From Hydractinia symbiolongicarpus (Eukaryota; Cnidaria; Hydrozoa; Anthoathecata; Hydractiniidae), in assembly GCF_029227915.1 (NCBI RefSeq), contig NC_079877.1, positions 8,556,001-8,620,000 on the forward strand: a DNA stretch of 64,000 bases, read 5' to 3'. Both the position numbers and the translations under genes were made by a program. The notes under the pieces are model-generated. The model ran no database searches. It was not told where the DNA came from and saw only the letters and a program-made list of their open reading frames with translations. Below, in pieces: positions 6,997 to 17,439 of this stretch; position 1 is the first letter of the stretch; each line of letters begins with the position of its first letter.

Positions 6997-7069
6997 GCCC
7001 GGTTAGCTCAGTCGGTAGAGCATCAGACTTTTAATCTGAGGGTCGCGGGTTCGAGTCCCTCATCGGGCG
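6997..7069 (+). tRNA. tRNA-Lys(TTT)
   Basis: Unit 6, consensus. Confidence 0.95.
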
Positions 7070-7176
7070 TAACAATTATTTGGTACGATGGTGAACTAAC
7101 TTTCACCACAGTGTCTTGTCGAAAGAGGATGAATAACGTAACATTTGCGGAGTGGCAAAGGCGAAGCAAACTTGAT

Positions 7177-7249
7177 GGGGAACTAGATCAGATGGTAGAG
7201 CGCTCGCTTAGCATGCGAGAGGTACCGGGATCGATGCCCGGGTTCTCCA
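7177..7249 (+). tRNA. tRNA-Ala(AGC), variant
   Basis: Unit 6. C11A (7187) breaks the D-stem and changes the A box. Confidence 0.85.
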
Positions 7250-7317
7250 ATGCCTTTTCCATAGGCGTAAAATAAATGAAATTTGCGCAGAGCAATTTGC
7301 AGCAGCGTTCGCGTCAT

Positions 7318-7433
7318 GTCGGGATGGCCGAGCGGTCTAAGGCGCCAGACTCAAGACAAAATGTTCTTCCACTCATCGCGTGGAGAATTCTGGTCCTCGA
7401 ATGAGGGCGTGGGTTCGAATCCCACTTCCGACA
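7318..7433 (+). tRNA. tRNA-Leu(CAA) with intron
   Basis: Unit 6, consensus. Confidence 0.95.
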
Positions 7434-7474
7434 ACTTTTCCCTGCCACACAAAATTTTAGGCCTAAAATGCAAG

Positions 7475-7568
7475 TCCACCGAGCCGGATTTGAACCAGCG
7501 ACCTAAGGATGCCTGAGTGGTATAAGTTCGTCTACAGTCCTCCGCTCTACCAACTGAGCTATCGGTGG
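7475..7568 (-). tRNA. tRNA-Tyr(GTA) with intron
   Basis: Unit 6, consensus. Confidence 0.95.
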
Positions 7569-7661
7569 ATGTAGCATCGTACAGTTCTTGTGCAGGACTA
7601 TGCAGGTCATGTCACGTTTGTAGTATGACGTGGTTTTTAAAATGATGCGATAGCTCGCACG

Positions 7662-7733
7662 TAGCAGAGGGTGGTTTCGATCCACCGACCTCTGGGTTAT
7701 GGGCCCAGCACGCTTCCTCTGCGCCACTCTGCT
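7662..7733 (-). tRNA. Initiator tRNA-Met(CAT)
   Basis: Unit 6, consensus. Confidence 0.96.
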
Positions 7734-7821
7734 GAAGGTAGGTAAGCTGAAATGTGTCTGATGTAAGGTGTAGTTTAGTATTGCGAACAGCACTCGAACT
7801 ATGACCTTTTTACCATTTCCA

Positions 7822-7894
7822 GGGGGATTAGCTCACATGGTAGAGCGCTCGCTTTGCATGCGAGAGGTACCGGGATCGATGCCCGGATCCTCCA
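7822..7894 (+). tRNA. tRNA-Ala(TGC)
   Basis: Unit 7, consensus. Confidence 0.96.
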
Positions 7895-8153
7895 AGACGA
7901 TGTTTTTAATTTATTTATTTTTATACTAATTTCAGTAGTTGCCAATGGTCATAAGAGGATTTATGATGCTCCTAAGATTACCTGGTATTAATAATAATAA
8001 TAATAATACTAAACCGCGCTGCATATGTCTAGAGCATTTCTTGCTGTTTAATTTCGCATTGACAGTATACACAGTTTCAGCTTTTAACATGATCGACCGT
8101 GTGGCATTCGGGCATTGACGCCATCGCGAACATATTATTTAAATATGAACTCG

Positions 8154-8225
8154 TCCTCGGTAGTATAGTGGTAAGTATCCCCGCCTGTCACGCGGGAGAC
8201 CGGGGTTCGATTCCCCGCCGGGGAG
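8154..8225 (+). tRNA. tRNA-Asp(GTC)
   Basis: Unit 7, consensus. Confidence 0.96.
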
Positions 8226-8298
8226 GTTCTTTTTATCTTGTCAATGTTTCGTTTCACGTCAGTAGCGTTCGCGGGACTGTCCGGGAATACAGATTTAC

Positions 8299-8371
8299 GC
8301 CCGGTTAGCTCAGTCGGTAGAGCATCAGACTTTTAATCTGAGGGTCGCGGGTTCGAGTCCCTCATCGGGCG
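8299..8371 (+). tRNA. tRNA-Lys(TTT)
   Basis: Unit 7, consensus. Confidence 0.95.
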
Positions 8372-8478
8372 TAACAATTATTTGGTACGATGGTGAACTA
8401 ACCTTCACCACAATGTCTTGTCGAAAGAGGATGAATAACGTAACATTTGCGGAGTGGCAAAGGCGAAGCAAACTTGAT

Positions 8479-8551
8479 GGGGAACTAGCTCAGATGGTAG
8501 AGCGCTCGCTTAGCATGCGAGAGGTACCGGGATCGATGCCCGGGTTCTCCA
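8479..8551 (+). tRNA. tRNA-Ala(AGC)
   Basis: Unit 7, consensus. Confidence 0.96.
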
Positions 8552-8619
8552 ATGCCTTTTCCATAGGCGTAAAATAAATGAAATTTGCGCAGAGCAATTT
8601 GCAGCAGCGTTCGTGTCAT

Positions 8620-8735
8620 GTCGGGATGGCCGAGCGGTGTAAGGCGCCAGACTCAAGACAAAATGTTCTTCCACTCATCGCGTGGAGAATTCTGGTCCTC
8701 GAATGAGGGCGTGGGTTCGAATCCCACTTCCGACA
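8620..8735 (+). tRNA. tRNA-Leu(CAA) with intron, variant
   Basis: Unit 7. C-to-G in the D-loop (8639); probably tolerated. Confidence 0.92.
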
Positions 8736-8776
8736 ACTTTTCCCTGCCACACAAAATTTTAGGCCTAAAATGCAAG

Positions 8777-8870
8777 TCCACCGAGCCGGATTTGAACCAG
8801 CGACCTAAGGATGCCTGAGTGGTATAAGTTCGTCTACAGTCCTCCGCTCTACCAACTGAGCTATCGGTGG
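8777..8870 (-). tRNA. tRNA-Tyr(GTA) with intron
   Basis: Unit 7, consensus. Confidence 0.95.
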
Positions 8871-8963
8871 ATGTAGCATCGTACAGTTCTTGTGCAGGAC
8901 TATGCAGGTCATGTCACGTTTGTAGTATGACGTGGTTTTTAAAATGATGCGATAGCTCGCACG

Positions 8964-9035
8964 TAGCAGAGGGTGGTTTCGATCCACCGACCTCTGGGTT
9001 ATGGGCCCAGCACGCTTCCTCTGCGCCACTCTGCT
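8964..9035 (-). tRNA. Initiator tRNA-Met(CAT)
   Basis: Unit 7, consensus. Confidence 0.96.
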
Positions 9036-9123
9036 GAAGGTAGGTAAGCTGAAATGTGTCTGATGTAAGGTGTAGTTTAGTATTGCGAACAGCACTCGAA
9101 CTATGACCTTTTTACCATTTCCA

Positions 9124-9196
9124 GGGGGATTAGCTCACATGGTAGAGCGCTCGCTTTGCATGCGAGAGGTACCGGGATCGATGCCCGGATCCTCCA
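9124..9196 (+). tRNA. tRNA-Ala(TGC)
   Basis: Unit 8, consensus. Confidence 0.96.
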
Positions 9197-9458
9197 AGAC
9201 GATGTTTTTAATTTATTTATTTTTATACTAATTTCAGTAGTTGCCAATGGTCATAAGAGGATTTATGATGCTCCTAAGATTACCTGGTATTAATAATAAT
9301 AATAATAATAATACTAAACCGCGCTGCATATGTCTAGAGCATTTCTTGCTGTTTAATTTCGCATTGACAGTATACACAGTTTCAGCTTTTAACATGATCG
9401 ACCGTGTGGCATTCGGGCATTGACGCCATCGCGAACATATTATTTAAATATGAACTCG

Positions 9459-9530
9459 TCCTCGGTAGTATAGTGGTAAGTATCCCCGCCTGTCACGCGG
9501 GAGACCGGGGTTCGATTCCCCGCCGGGGAG
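9459..9530 (+). tRNA. tRNA-Asp(GTC)
   Basis: Unit 8, consensus. Confidence 0.96.
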
Positions 9531-9603
9531 GTTCTTTTTATCTTGTCAATGTTTCGTTTCACGTCAGTAGCGTTCGCGGGACTGTCCGGGAATACAGATT
9601 TAC

Positions 9604-9676
9604 GCCCGGTTAGCTCAGTCGGTAGAGCATCAGACTTTTAATCTGAGGGTCGCGGGTTCGAGTCCCTCATCGGGCG
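9604..9676 (+). tRNA. tRNA-Lys(TTT)
   Basis: Unit 8, consensus. Confidence 0.95.
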
Positions 9677-9783
9677 TAACAATTATTTGGTACGATGGTG
9701 AACTAACTTTCACCACAATGTCTTGTCGAAAGAGGATGAATAACGTAACATTTGCGGAGTGGCAAAGGCGAAGCAAACTTGAT

Positions 9784-9856
9784 GGGGAACTAGCTCAGAT
9801 GGTAGAGCGCTCGCTTAGCATGCGAGAGGTACCGGGATCGATGCCCGGGTTCTCCA
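9784..9856 (+). tRNA. tRNA-Ala(AGC)
   Basis: Unit 8, consensus. Confidence 0.96.
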
Positions 9857-9924
9857 ATGCCTTTTCCATAGGCGTAAAATAAATGAAATTTGCGCAGAGC
9901 AATTTGCAGCAGCGTTCGCGTCAT

Positions 9925-10040
9925 GTCGGGATGGCCGAGCGGTCTAAGGCGCCAGACTCAAGACAAAATGTTCTTCCACTCATCGCGTGGAGAATTCTGG
10001 TCCTCGAATGAGGGCGTGGGTTCGAATCCCACTTCCGACA
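9925..10040 (+). tRNA. tRNA-Leu(CAA) with intron
   Basis: Unit 8, consensus. Confidence 0.95.
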
Positions 10041-10081
10041 ACTTTTCCCTGCCACACAAAATTTTAGGCCTAAAATGCAAG

Positions 10082-10175
10082 TCCACCGAGCCGGATTTGA
10101 ACCAGCGACCTAAGGATGCCTGAGTGGTATAAGTTCGTCTACAGTCCTCCGCTCTACCAACTGAGCTATCGGTGG
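10082..10175 (-). tRNA. tRNA-Tyr(GTA) with intron
   Basis: Unit 8, consensus. Confidence 0.95.
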
Positions 10176-10268
10176 ATGTAGCATCGTACAGTTCTTGTGC
10201 AGGACTATGCAGGTCATGTCACGTTTGTAGTATGACGTGGTTTTTAAAATGATGCGATAGCTCGCACG

Positions 10269-10340
10269 TAGCAGAGGGTGGTTTCGATCCACCGACCTCT
10301 GGGTTATGGGCCCAGCACGCTTCCTCTGCGCCACTCTGCT
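10269..10340 (-). tRNA. Initiator tRNA-Met(CAT)
   Basis: Unit 8, consensus. Confidence 0.96.
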
Positions 10341-10428
10341 GAAGGTAGGTAAGCTGAAATGTGTCTGATGTAAGGTGTAGTTTAGTATTGCGAACAGCAC
10401 TCGAACTATGACCTTTTTACCATTTCCA

Positions 10429-10501
10429 GGGGGATTAGCTCACATGGTAGAGCGCTCGCTTTGCATGCGAGAGGTACCGGGATCGATGCCCGGATCCTCC
10501 A
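10429..10501 (+). tRNA. tRNA-Ala(TGC)
   Basis: Unit 9, consensus. Confidence 0.96.
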
Positions 10502-10763
10502 AGACGATGTTTTTAATTTATTTATTTTTATACTAATTTCAGTAGTTGCCAATGGTCATAAGAGGATTTATGATGCTCCTAAGATTACCTGGTATTAATA
10601 ATAATAATAATAATAATACTAAACCGCGCTGCATATGTCTAGAGCATTTCTTGCTGTTTAATTTCGCATTGACAGTATACACAGTTTCAGCTTTTAACAT
10701 GATCGACCGTGTGGCATTCGGGCATTGACGCCATCGCGAACATATTATTTAAATATGAACTCG

Positions 10764-10835
10764 TCCTCGGTAGTATAGTGGTAAGTATCCCCGCCTGTCA
10801 CGCGGGAGACCGGGGTTCGATTCCCCGCCGGGGAG
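10764..10835 (+). tRNA. tRNA-Asp(GTC)
   Basis: Unit 9, consensus. Confidence 0.96.
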
Positions 10836-10908
10836 GTTCTTTTTATCTTGTCAATGTTTCGTTTCACGTCAGTAGCGTTCGCGGGACTGTCCGGGAATAC
10901 AGATTTAC

Positions 10909-10981
10909 GCCCGGTTAGCTCAGTCGGTAGAGCATCAGACTTTTAATCTGAGGGTCGCGGGTTCGAGTCCCTCATCGGGCG
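10909..10981 (+). tRNA. tRNA-Lys(TTT)
   Basis: Unit 9, consensus. Confidence 0.95.
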
Positions 10982-11088
10982 TAACAATTATTTGGTACGA
11001 TGGTGAACTAACTTTCACCACAATGTCTTGTCGAAAGAGGATGAATAACGTAACATTTGCGGAGTGGCAAAGGCGAAGCAAACTTGAT

Positions 11089-11161
11089 GGGGAACTAGCT
11101 CAGATGGTAGAGCGCTCGCTTAGCATGCGAGAGGTACCGGGATCGATGCCCGGGTTCTCCA
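11089..11161 (+). tRNA. tRNA-Ala(AGC)
   Basis: Unit 9, consensus. Confidence 0.96.
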
Positions 11162-11229
11162 ATGCCTTTTCCATAGGCGTAAAATAAATGAAATTTGCGC
11201 AGAGCAATTTGCAGCAGCGTTCGTGTCAT

Positions 11230-11345
11230 GTCGGGATGGCCGAGCGGTCTAAGGCGCCAGACTCAAGACAAAATGTTCTTCCACTCATCGCGTGGAGAAT
11301 TCTGGTCCTCGAATGAGGGCGTGGGTTCGAATCCCACTTCCGACA
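11230..11345 (+). tRNA. tRNA-Leu(CAA) with intron
   Basis: Unit 9, consensus. Confidence 0.95.
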
Positions 11346-11386
11346 ACTTTTCCCTGCCACACAAAATTTTAGGCCTAAAATGCAAG

Positions 11387-11480
11387 TCCACCGAGCCGGA
11401 TTTGAACCAGCGACCTAAGGATGCCTGAGTGGTATAAGTTCGTCTACAGTCCTCCGCTCTACCAACTGAGCTATCGGTGG
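11387..11480 (-). tRNA. tRNA-Tyr(GTA) with intron
   Basis: Unit 9, consensus. Confidence 0.95.
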
Positions 11481-11573
11481 ATGTAGCATCGTACAGTTCT
11501 TGTGCAGGACTATGCAGGTCATGTCACGTTTGTAGTATGACGTGGTTTTTAAAATGATGCGATAGCTCGCACG

Positions 11574-11645
11574 TAGCAGAGGGTGGTTTCGATCCACCGA
11601 CCTCGGGGTTATGGGCCCAGCACGCTTCCTCTGCGCCACTCTGCT
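11574..11645 (-). tRNA. Initiator tRNA-Met(CAT), variant
   Basis: Unit 9. A42C (11605) breaks anticodon-stem pair U28:A42. Confidence 0.87.
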
Positions 11646-11733
11646 GAAGGTAGGTAAGCCGAAATGTGTCTGATGTAAGGTGTAGTTTAGTATTGCGAAC
11701 AGCACTCGAACTATGACTTTTTTACCATTTCCA

Positions 11734-11806
11734 GGGGGATTAGCTCACATGGTAGAGCGCTCGCTTTGCATGCGAGAGGTACCGGGATCGATGCCCGGAT
11801 CCTCCA
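11734..11806 (+). tRNA. tRNA-Ala(TGC)
   Basis: Unit 10, consensus. Confidence 0.96.
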
Positions 11807-12068
11807 AGACGATGTTTTTAATTTATTTATTTTTATACTAATTTCAGTAGTTGCCAATGGTCATAAGAGGATTTATGATGCTCCTAAGATTACCTGGTAT
11901 TAATAATAATAATAATAATAATACTAAACCGCGCTGCATATGTCTAGATCATTTCTTGCTGTTTAATTTCGCATTGACAGTATACACAGTTTCAGCTTTT
12001 AACATGATCGACCGTGTGGCATTCGGGCATTGACGCCATCGCGAACATATTATTTAAATATGAACTCG

Positions 12069-12140
12069 TCCTCGGTAGTATAGTGGTAAGTATCCCCGCC
12101 TGTCACGCGGGAGACCGGGGTTCGATTCCCCGCCGGGGAG
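12069..12140 (+). tRNA. tRNA-Asp(GTC)
   Basis: Unit 10, consensus. Confidence 0.96.
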
Positions 12141-12213
12141 GTTCTTTTTATCTTGTCAATGTTTCGTTTCACGTCAGTAGCGTTCGCGGGACTGTCCGGG
12201 AATACAGATTTAC

Positions 12214-12286
12214 GCCCGGTTAGCTCAGTCGGTAGAGCATCAGACTTTTAATCTGAGGGTCGCGGGTTCGAGTCCCTCATCGGGCG
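12214..12286 (+). tRNA. tRNA-Lys(TTT)
   Basis: Unit 10, consensus. Confidence 0.95.
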
Positions 12287-12393
12287 TAACAATTATTTGG
12301 TACGATGGTGAACTAACTTTCACCACAATGTCTTGTCGAAAGAGGATGAATAACGTAACATTTGCGGAGTGGCAAAGGCGAAGCAAACTTGAT

Positions 12394-12466
12394 GGGGAAC
12401 TAGCTCAGATGGTAGAGCGCTCGCTTAGCATGCGAGAGGTACCGATATCGATGCCCGGGTTCTCCA
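12394..12466 (+). tRNA. tRNA-Ala(AGC), probably inactive
   Basis: Unit 10. Adjacent G52A (12445) and G53U (12446) break two T-stem pairs and the two leading G of the B box, the main TFIIIC contact. Confidence 0.7.
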
Positions 12467-12534
12467 ATGCCTTTTCCATAGGCGTAAAATAAATGAAATT
12501 TGCGCAGAGCAATTTGCAGCAGCGTTCGTGTCAT

Positions 12535-12650
12535 GTCGGGATGGCCGAGCGGTCTAAGGCGCCAGACTCAAGACAAAATGTTCTTCCACTCATCGCGTGG
12601 AGAATTCTGGTCCTCGAATGAGGGCGTGGGTTCGAATCCCACTTCCGACA
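12535..12650 (+). tRNA. tRNA-Leu(CAA) with intron
   Basis: Unit 10, consensus. Confidence 0.95.
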
Positions 12651-12691
12651 ACTTTTCCCTGCCACACAAAATTTTAGGCCTAAAATGCAAG

Positions 12692-12785
12692 TCCACCGAG
12701 CCGGATTTGAACCAGCGACCTAAGGATGCCTGAGTGGTATAAGTTCGTCTACAGTCCTCCGCTCTACCAACTGAGCTATCGGTGG
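12692..12785 (-). tRNA. tRNA-Tyr(GTA) with intron
   Basis: Unit 10, consensus. Confidence 0.95.
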
Positions 12786-12878
12786 ATGTAGCATCGTACA
12801 GTTCTTGTGCAGGACTATGCAGGTCATGTCACGTTTGTAGTATGACGTGGTTTTTAAAATGATGCGATAGCTCGCACG

Positions 12879-12950
12879 TAGCAGAGGGTGGTTTCGATCC
12901 ACCGACCTCTGGGTTATGGGCCCAGCACGCTTCCTCTGCGCCACTCTGCT
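12879..12950 (-). tRNA. Initiator tRNA-Met(CAT)
   Basis: Unit 10, consensus. Confidence 0.96.
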
Positions 12951-13038
12951 GAAGGTAGCTAAGCTGAAATGTGTCTGATGTAAGGTGTAGTTTAGTATTG
13001 CGAACAGCACTCGAACTATGACCTTTTTACCATTTCCA

Positions 13039-13111
13039 GGGGGATTAGCTCACATGGTAGAGCGCTCGCTTTGCATGCGAGAGGTACCGGGATCGATGCC
13101 CGGATCCTCCA
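13039..13111 (+). tRNA. tRNA-Ala(TGC)
   Basis: Unit 11, consensus (all seven genes of this unit are). Confidence 0.96.
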
Positions 13112-13373
13112 AGACGATGTTTTTAATTTATTTATTTTTATACTAATTTCAGTAGTTGCCAATGGTCATAAGAGGATTTATGATGCTCCTAAGATTACCT
13201 GGTATTAATAATAATAATAATAATAATACTAAACCGCGCTGCATATGTCTAGAGCATTTCTTGCTGTTTAATTTCGCATTGACAGTATACACAGTTTCAG
13301 CTTTTAACATGATCGACCGTGTGGCATTCGGGCATTGACGCCATCGCGAACATATTATTTAAATATGAACTCG

Positions 13374-13445
13374 TCCTCGGTAGTATAGTGGTAAGTATCC
13401 CCGCCTGTCACGCGGGAGACCGGGGTTCGATTCCCCGCCGGGGAG
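13374..13445 (+). tRNA. tRNA-Asp(GTC)
   Basis: Unit 11, consensus. Confidence 0.96.
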
Positions 13446-13518
13446 GTTCTTTTTATCTTGTCAATGTTTCGTTTCACGTCAGTAGCGTTCGCGGGACTGT
13501 CCGGGAATACAGATTTAC

Positions 13519-13591
13519 GCCCGGTTAGCTCAGTCGGTAGAGCATCAGACTTTTAATCTGAGGGTCGCGGGTTCGAGTCCCTCATCGGGCG
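13519..13591 (+). tRNA. tRNA-Lys(TTT)
   Basis: Unit 11, consensus. Confidence 0.95.
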
Positions 13592-13698
13592 TAACAATTA
13601 TTTGGTACGATGGTGAACTAACTTTCACCACAATGTCTTGTCGAAAGAGGATGAATAACGTAACATTTGCGGAGTGGCAAAGGCGAAGCAAACTTGAT

Positions 13699-13771
13699 GG
13701 GGAACTAGCTCAGATGGTAGAGCGCTCGCTTAGCATGCGAGAGGTACCGGGATCGATGCCCGGGTTCTCCA
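13699..13771 (+). tRNA. tRNA-Ala(AGC)
   Basis: Unit 11, consensus. Confidence 0.96.
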
Positions 13772-13839
13772 ATGCCTTTTCCATAGGCGTAAAATAAATG
13801 AAATTTGCGCAGAGCAATTTGCAGCAGCGTTCGTGTCAT

Positions 13840-13955
13840 GTCGGGATGGCCGAGCGGTCTAAGGCGCCAGACTCAAGACAAAATGTTCTTCCACTCATCG
13901 CGTGGAGAATTCTGGTCCTCGAATGAGGGCGTGGGTTCGAATCCCACTTCCGACA
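13840..13955 (+). tRNA. tRNA-Leu(CAA) with intron
   Basis: Unit 11, consensus. Confidence 0.95.
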
Positions 13956-13996
13956 ACTTTTCCCTGCCACACAAAATTTTAGGCCTAAAATGCAAG

Positions 13997-14090
13997 TCCA
14001 CCGAGCCGGATTTGAACCAGCGACCTAAGGATGCCTGAGTGGTATAAGTTCGTCTACAGTCCTCCGCTCTACCAACTGAGCTATCGGTGG
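13997..14090 (-). tRNA. tRNA-Tyr(GTA) with intron
   Basis: Unit 11, consensus. Confidence 0.95.
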
Positions 14091-14183
14091 ATGTAGCATC
14101 GTACAGTTCTTGTGCAGGACTATGCAGGTCATGTCACGTTTGTAGTATGACGTGGTTTTTAAAATGATGCGATAGCTCGCACG

Positions 14184-14255
14184 TAGCAGAGGGTGGTTTC
14201 GATCCACCGACCTCTGGGTTATGGGCCCAGCACGCTTCCTCTGCGCCACTCTGCT
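14184..14255 (-). tRNA. Initiator tRNA-Met(CAT)
   Basis: Unit 11, consensus. Confidence 0.96.
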
Positions 14256-14343
14256 GAAGGTAGGTAAGCTGAAATGTGTCTGATGTAAGGTGTAGTTTAG
14301 TATTGCGAACAGCACTCGAACTATGACCTTTTTACCATTTCCA

Positions 14344-14416
14344 GGGGGATTAGCTCACATGGTAGAGCGCTCGCTTTGCATGCGAGAGGTACCGGGATCG
14401 ATGCCCGGATCCTCCA
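14344..14416 (+). tRNA. tRNA-Ala(TGC)
   Basis: Unit 12, consensus; the downstream T-run is lengthened to T7 by a G-to-T change. Confidence 0.96.
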
Positions 14417-14681
14417 AGACGATTTTTTTAATTTATTTATTTTTATACTAATTTCAGTAGTTGCCAATGGTCATAAGAGGATTTATGATGCTCCTAAGAT
14501 TACCTGGTATTAATAATAATAATAATAATGATAATACTAAACCGCGCTGCATATGTCTAGAGCATTTCTTGCTGTTTAATTTCGCATTGACAGTATACAC
14601 AGTTTCAGCTTTTAACATGATCGACCGTGTGGCATTCGGGCATTGACGCCATCGCGAACATATTATTTAAATATGAACTCG

Positions 14682-14753
14682 TCCTCGGTAGTATAGTGTT
14701 AAGTATCCCCGCCTGTCACGCGAGAGACCGGGGTTCGATTCCCCGCCGGGGAG
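14682..14753 (+). tRNA. tRNA-Asp(GTC), probably impaired
   Basis: Unit 12. A D-loop G of the conserved GG pair is U (14699) and G42A (14723) breaks the anticodon stem. Confidence 0.75.
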
Positions 14754-14826
14754 GTTCTTTTTATCTTGTCAATGTTTCGTTTCACGTCAGTAGCGTTCGC
14801 GGGACTGTCCGGGAATACAGATTTAC

Positions 14827-14899
14827 GCCCGGTTAGCTCAGTCGGTAGAGCATCAGACTTTTAATCTGAGGGTCGCGGTTTCGAGTCCCTCATCGGGCG
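14827..14899 (+). tRNA. tRNA-Lys(TTT), variant
   Basis: Unit 12. G53U (14879) breaks the T-stem closing pair and B box. Confidence 0.8.
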
Positions 14900-15006
14900 T
14901 AACAATTATTTGGTACGATGGTGAACTAACTTTCACCACAATGTCTTGTCGAAAGAGGATGAATAACGTAACATTTGCGGAGTGGCAAAGGCGAAGCAAA
15001 CTTGAT

Positions 15007-15079
15007 GGGGAACTAGCTCAGATGGTAGAGCGCTCGCTTAGCATGCGAGAGGTACCGGGATCGATGCCCGGGTTCTCCA
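15007..15079 (+). tRNA. tRNA-Ala(AGC)
   Basis: Unit 12, consensus. Confidence 0.96.
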
Positions 15080-15147
15080 ATGCCTTTTCCATAGGCGTAA
15101 AATAAATGAAATTTGCGCAGAGCAATTTGCAGCAGCGTTCGTGTCAT

Positions 15148-15263
15148 GTCGGGATGGCCGAGCGGTCTAAGGCGCCAGACTCAAGACAAAATGTTCTTCC
15201 ACTCATCGCGTGGAGAATTCTGGTCCTCGAATGAGGGCGTGGGTTCGAATCCCACTTCCGACA
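15148..15263 (+). tRNA. tRNA-Leu(CAA) with intron
   Basis: Unit 12, consensus. Confidence 0.95.
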
Positions 15264-15304
15264 ACTTTTCCCTGCCACACAAAATTTTAGGCCTAAAATG
15301 CAAG

Positions 15305-15398
15305 TCCACCGAGCCGGATTTGAACCAGCGACCTAAGGATGCCTGAGTGGTATAAGTTCGTCTACAGTCCTCCGCTCTACCAACTGAGCTATCGGTGG
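15305..15398 (-). tRNA. tRNA-Tyr(GTA) with intron
   Basis: Unit 12, consensus. Confidence 0.95.
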
Positions 15399-15491
15399 AT
15401 GTAGCATCGTACAGTTCTTGTGCAGGACTATGCAGGTCATGTCACGTTTGTAGTATGACGTGGTTTTTAAAATGATGCGATAGCTCGCACG

Positions 15492-15563
15492 TAGCAGAGG
15501 GTGGTTTCGATCCACCGACCTCTGGGTTATGGGCCCAGCACGCTTCCTCTGCGCCACTCTGCT
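15492..15563 (-). tRNA. Initiator tRNA-Met(CAT)
   Basis: Unit 12, consensus. Confidence 0.96.
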
Positions 15564-15651
15564 GAAGGTAGGTAAGCTGAAATGTGTCTGATGTAAGGTG
15601 TAGTTTAGTATTGCGAACAGCACTCGAACTATGACCTTTTTACCATTTCCA

Positions 15652-15724
15652 GGGGGATTAGCTCACATGGTAGAGCGCTCGCTTTGCATGCGAGAGGTAC
15701 CGGGATCGATGCCCGGATCCTCCA
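15652..15724 (+). tRNA. tRNA-Ala(TGC)
   Basis: Unit 13, consensus. Confidence 0.96.
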
Positions 15725-15816
15725 AGACGATGTTTTTAATTTATTTATTTTTATACTAATTTCAGTAGTTGCCAATGGTCATAAGAGGATTTATGATGCT
15801 CCTAAGATTACCTGGT

Positions 15817-15849
<33 letters not shown>

Positions 15850-15992
15850 AAACCGCGCTGCATATGTCTAGAGCATTTCTTGCTGTTTAATTTCGCATTG
15901 ACAGTATACACAGTTTCAGCTTTTAACATGATCGACCGTGTGGCATTCGGGCATTGACGCCATCGCGAACATATTATTTAAATATGAACTCG

Positions 15993-16064
15993 TCCTCGGT
16001 AGTATAGTGGTAAGTATCCCCGCCTGTCACGCAGGAGACCGGGGTTCGATTCCCCGCCGGGGAG
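15993..16064 (+). tRNA. tRNA-Asp(GTC), variant
   Basis: Unit 13. G41A (16033) breaks an anticodon-stem pair. Confidence 0.86.
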
Positions 16065-16137
16065 GTTCTTTTTATCTTGTCAATGTTTCGTTTCACGTCA
16101 GTAGCGTTCGCGGGACTGTCCGGGAATACAGATTTAC

Positions 16138-16210
16138 GCCCGGTTAGCTCAGTCGATAGAGCATCAGACTTTTAATCTGAGGGTCGCGGGTTCGAGTCCC
16201 TCATCGGGCG
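16138..16210 (+). tRNA. tRNA-Lys(TTT), variant
   Basis: Unit 13. G19A (16156) removes a universally conserved D-loop G that pairs with C56. Confidence 0.82.
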
Positions 16211-16317
16211 TAACAATTATTTGGTACGATGGTGAACTAACTTTCACCACAATGTCTTGTCGAAAGAGGATGAATAACGTAACATTTGCGGAGTGGCAAA
16301 GGCGAAGCAAACTTGAT

Positions 16318-16390
16318 GGGGAACTAGCTCAGATGGTAGAGCGCTCGCTTAGCATGCGAGAGGTACCGGGATCGATGCCCGGGTTCTCCA
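16318..16390 (+). tRNA. tRNA-Ala(AGC)
   Basis: Unit 13, consensus. Confidence 0.96.
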
Positions 16391-16458
16391 ATGCCTTTTC
16401 CATAGGCGTAAAATAAATGAAATTTGCGCAGAGCAATTTGCAGCAGCGTTCGCGTCAT

Positions 16459-16574
16459 GTCGGGATGGCCGAGCGGTCTAAGGCGCCAGACTCAAGACAA
16501 AATGTTCTTCCACTCATCGCGTGGAGAATTCTGGTCCTCGAATGAGGGCGTGGGTTCGAATCCCACTTCCGACA
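16459..16574 (+). tRNA. tRNA-Leu(CAA) with intron
   Basis: Unit 13, consensus. Confidence 0.95.
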
Positions 16575-16615
16575 ACTTTTCCCTGCCACACAAAATTTTA
16601 GGCCTAAAATGCAAG

Positions 16616-16709
16616 TCCACCGAGCCGGATTTGAACCAGCGACCTAAGGATGCCTGAGTGGTATAAGTTCGTCTACAGTCATCCGCTCTATCAACTGAGC
16701 TATCGGTGG
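16616..16709 (-). tRNA. tRNA-Tyr(GTA) with intron, probably impaired
   Basis: Unit 13. G29U (16681) breaks the anticodon stem and G19A (16691) removes the conserved D-loop G. Confidence 0.78.
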
Positions 16710-16802
16710 ATGTAGCATCGTACAGTTCTTGTGCAGGACTATGCAGGTCATGTCACGTTTGTAGTATGACGTGGTTTTTAAAATGATGCGATAGCTCGCA
16801 CG

Positions 16803-16874
16803 TAGCAGAGGGTGGTTTCGATCCACCGACCTCTGGGTTATGGGCCCAGCACGCTTCCTCTGCGCCACTCTGCT
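16803..16874 (-). tRNA. Initiator tRNA-Met(CAT)
   Basis: Unit 13, consensus. Confidence 0.96.
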
Positions 16875-16962
16875 GAAGGTAGGTAAGCTGAAATGTGTCT
16901 GATGTAAGGTGTAGTTTAGTATTGCGAACAGCACTCGAACTATGACCTTTTTACCATTTCCA

Positions 16963-17035
16963 GGGGGATTAGCTCACATGGTAGAGCGCTCGCTTTGCAT
17001 GCGAGAGGTACCGGGATCGATGCCCGGATCCTCCA
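16963..17035 (+). tRNA. tRNA-Ala(TGC)
   Basis: Unit 14, consensus. Confidence 0.96.
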
Positions 17036-17294
17036 AGACGATGTTTTTAATTTATTTATTTTTATACTAATTTCAGTAGTTGCCAATGGTCATAAGAGGA
17101 TTTATGATGCTCCTAAGATTACCTGGTATTAATAATAATAATAATAATACTAAACAGCGCTGCATATGTCTAGAGCATTTCTTGCTGTTTAATTTCGCAT
17201 TGACAGTATACACAGTTTCAGCTTTTAACATGATCGACCGTGTGGCATTCGGGCATTGACGCCATCGCGAACATATTATTTAAATATGAACTCG

Positions 17295-17366
17295 TCCTCG
17301 GTAGTATAGTGGTAAGTATCCCCGCCTGTCACGCGGGAGACCGGGGTTCGATTCCCCGCCGGGGAG
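17295..17366 (+). tRNA. tRNA-Asp(GTC)
   Basis: Unit 14, consensus. Confidence 0.96.
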
Positions 17367-17439
17367 GTTCTTTTTATCTTGTCAATGTTTCGTTTCACGT
17401 CAGTAGCGTTCGCGGGACTGTCCGGGAATACAGATTTAC

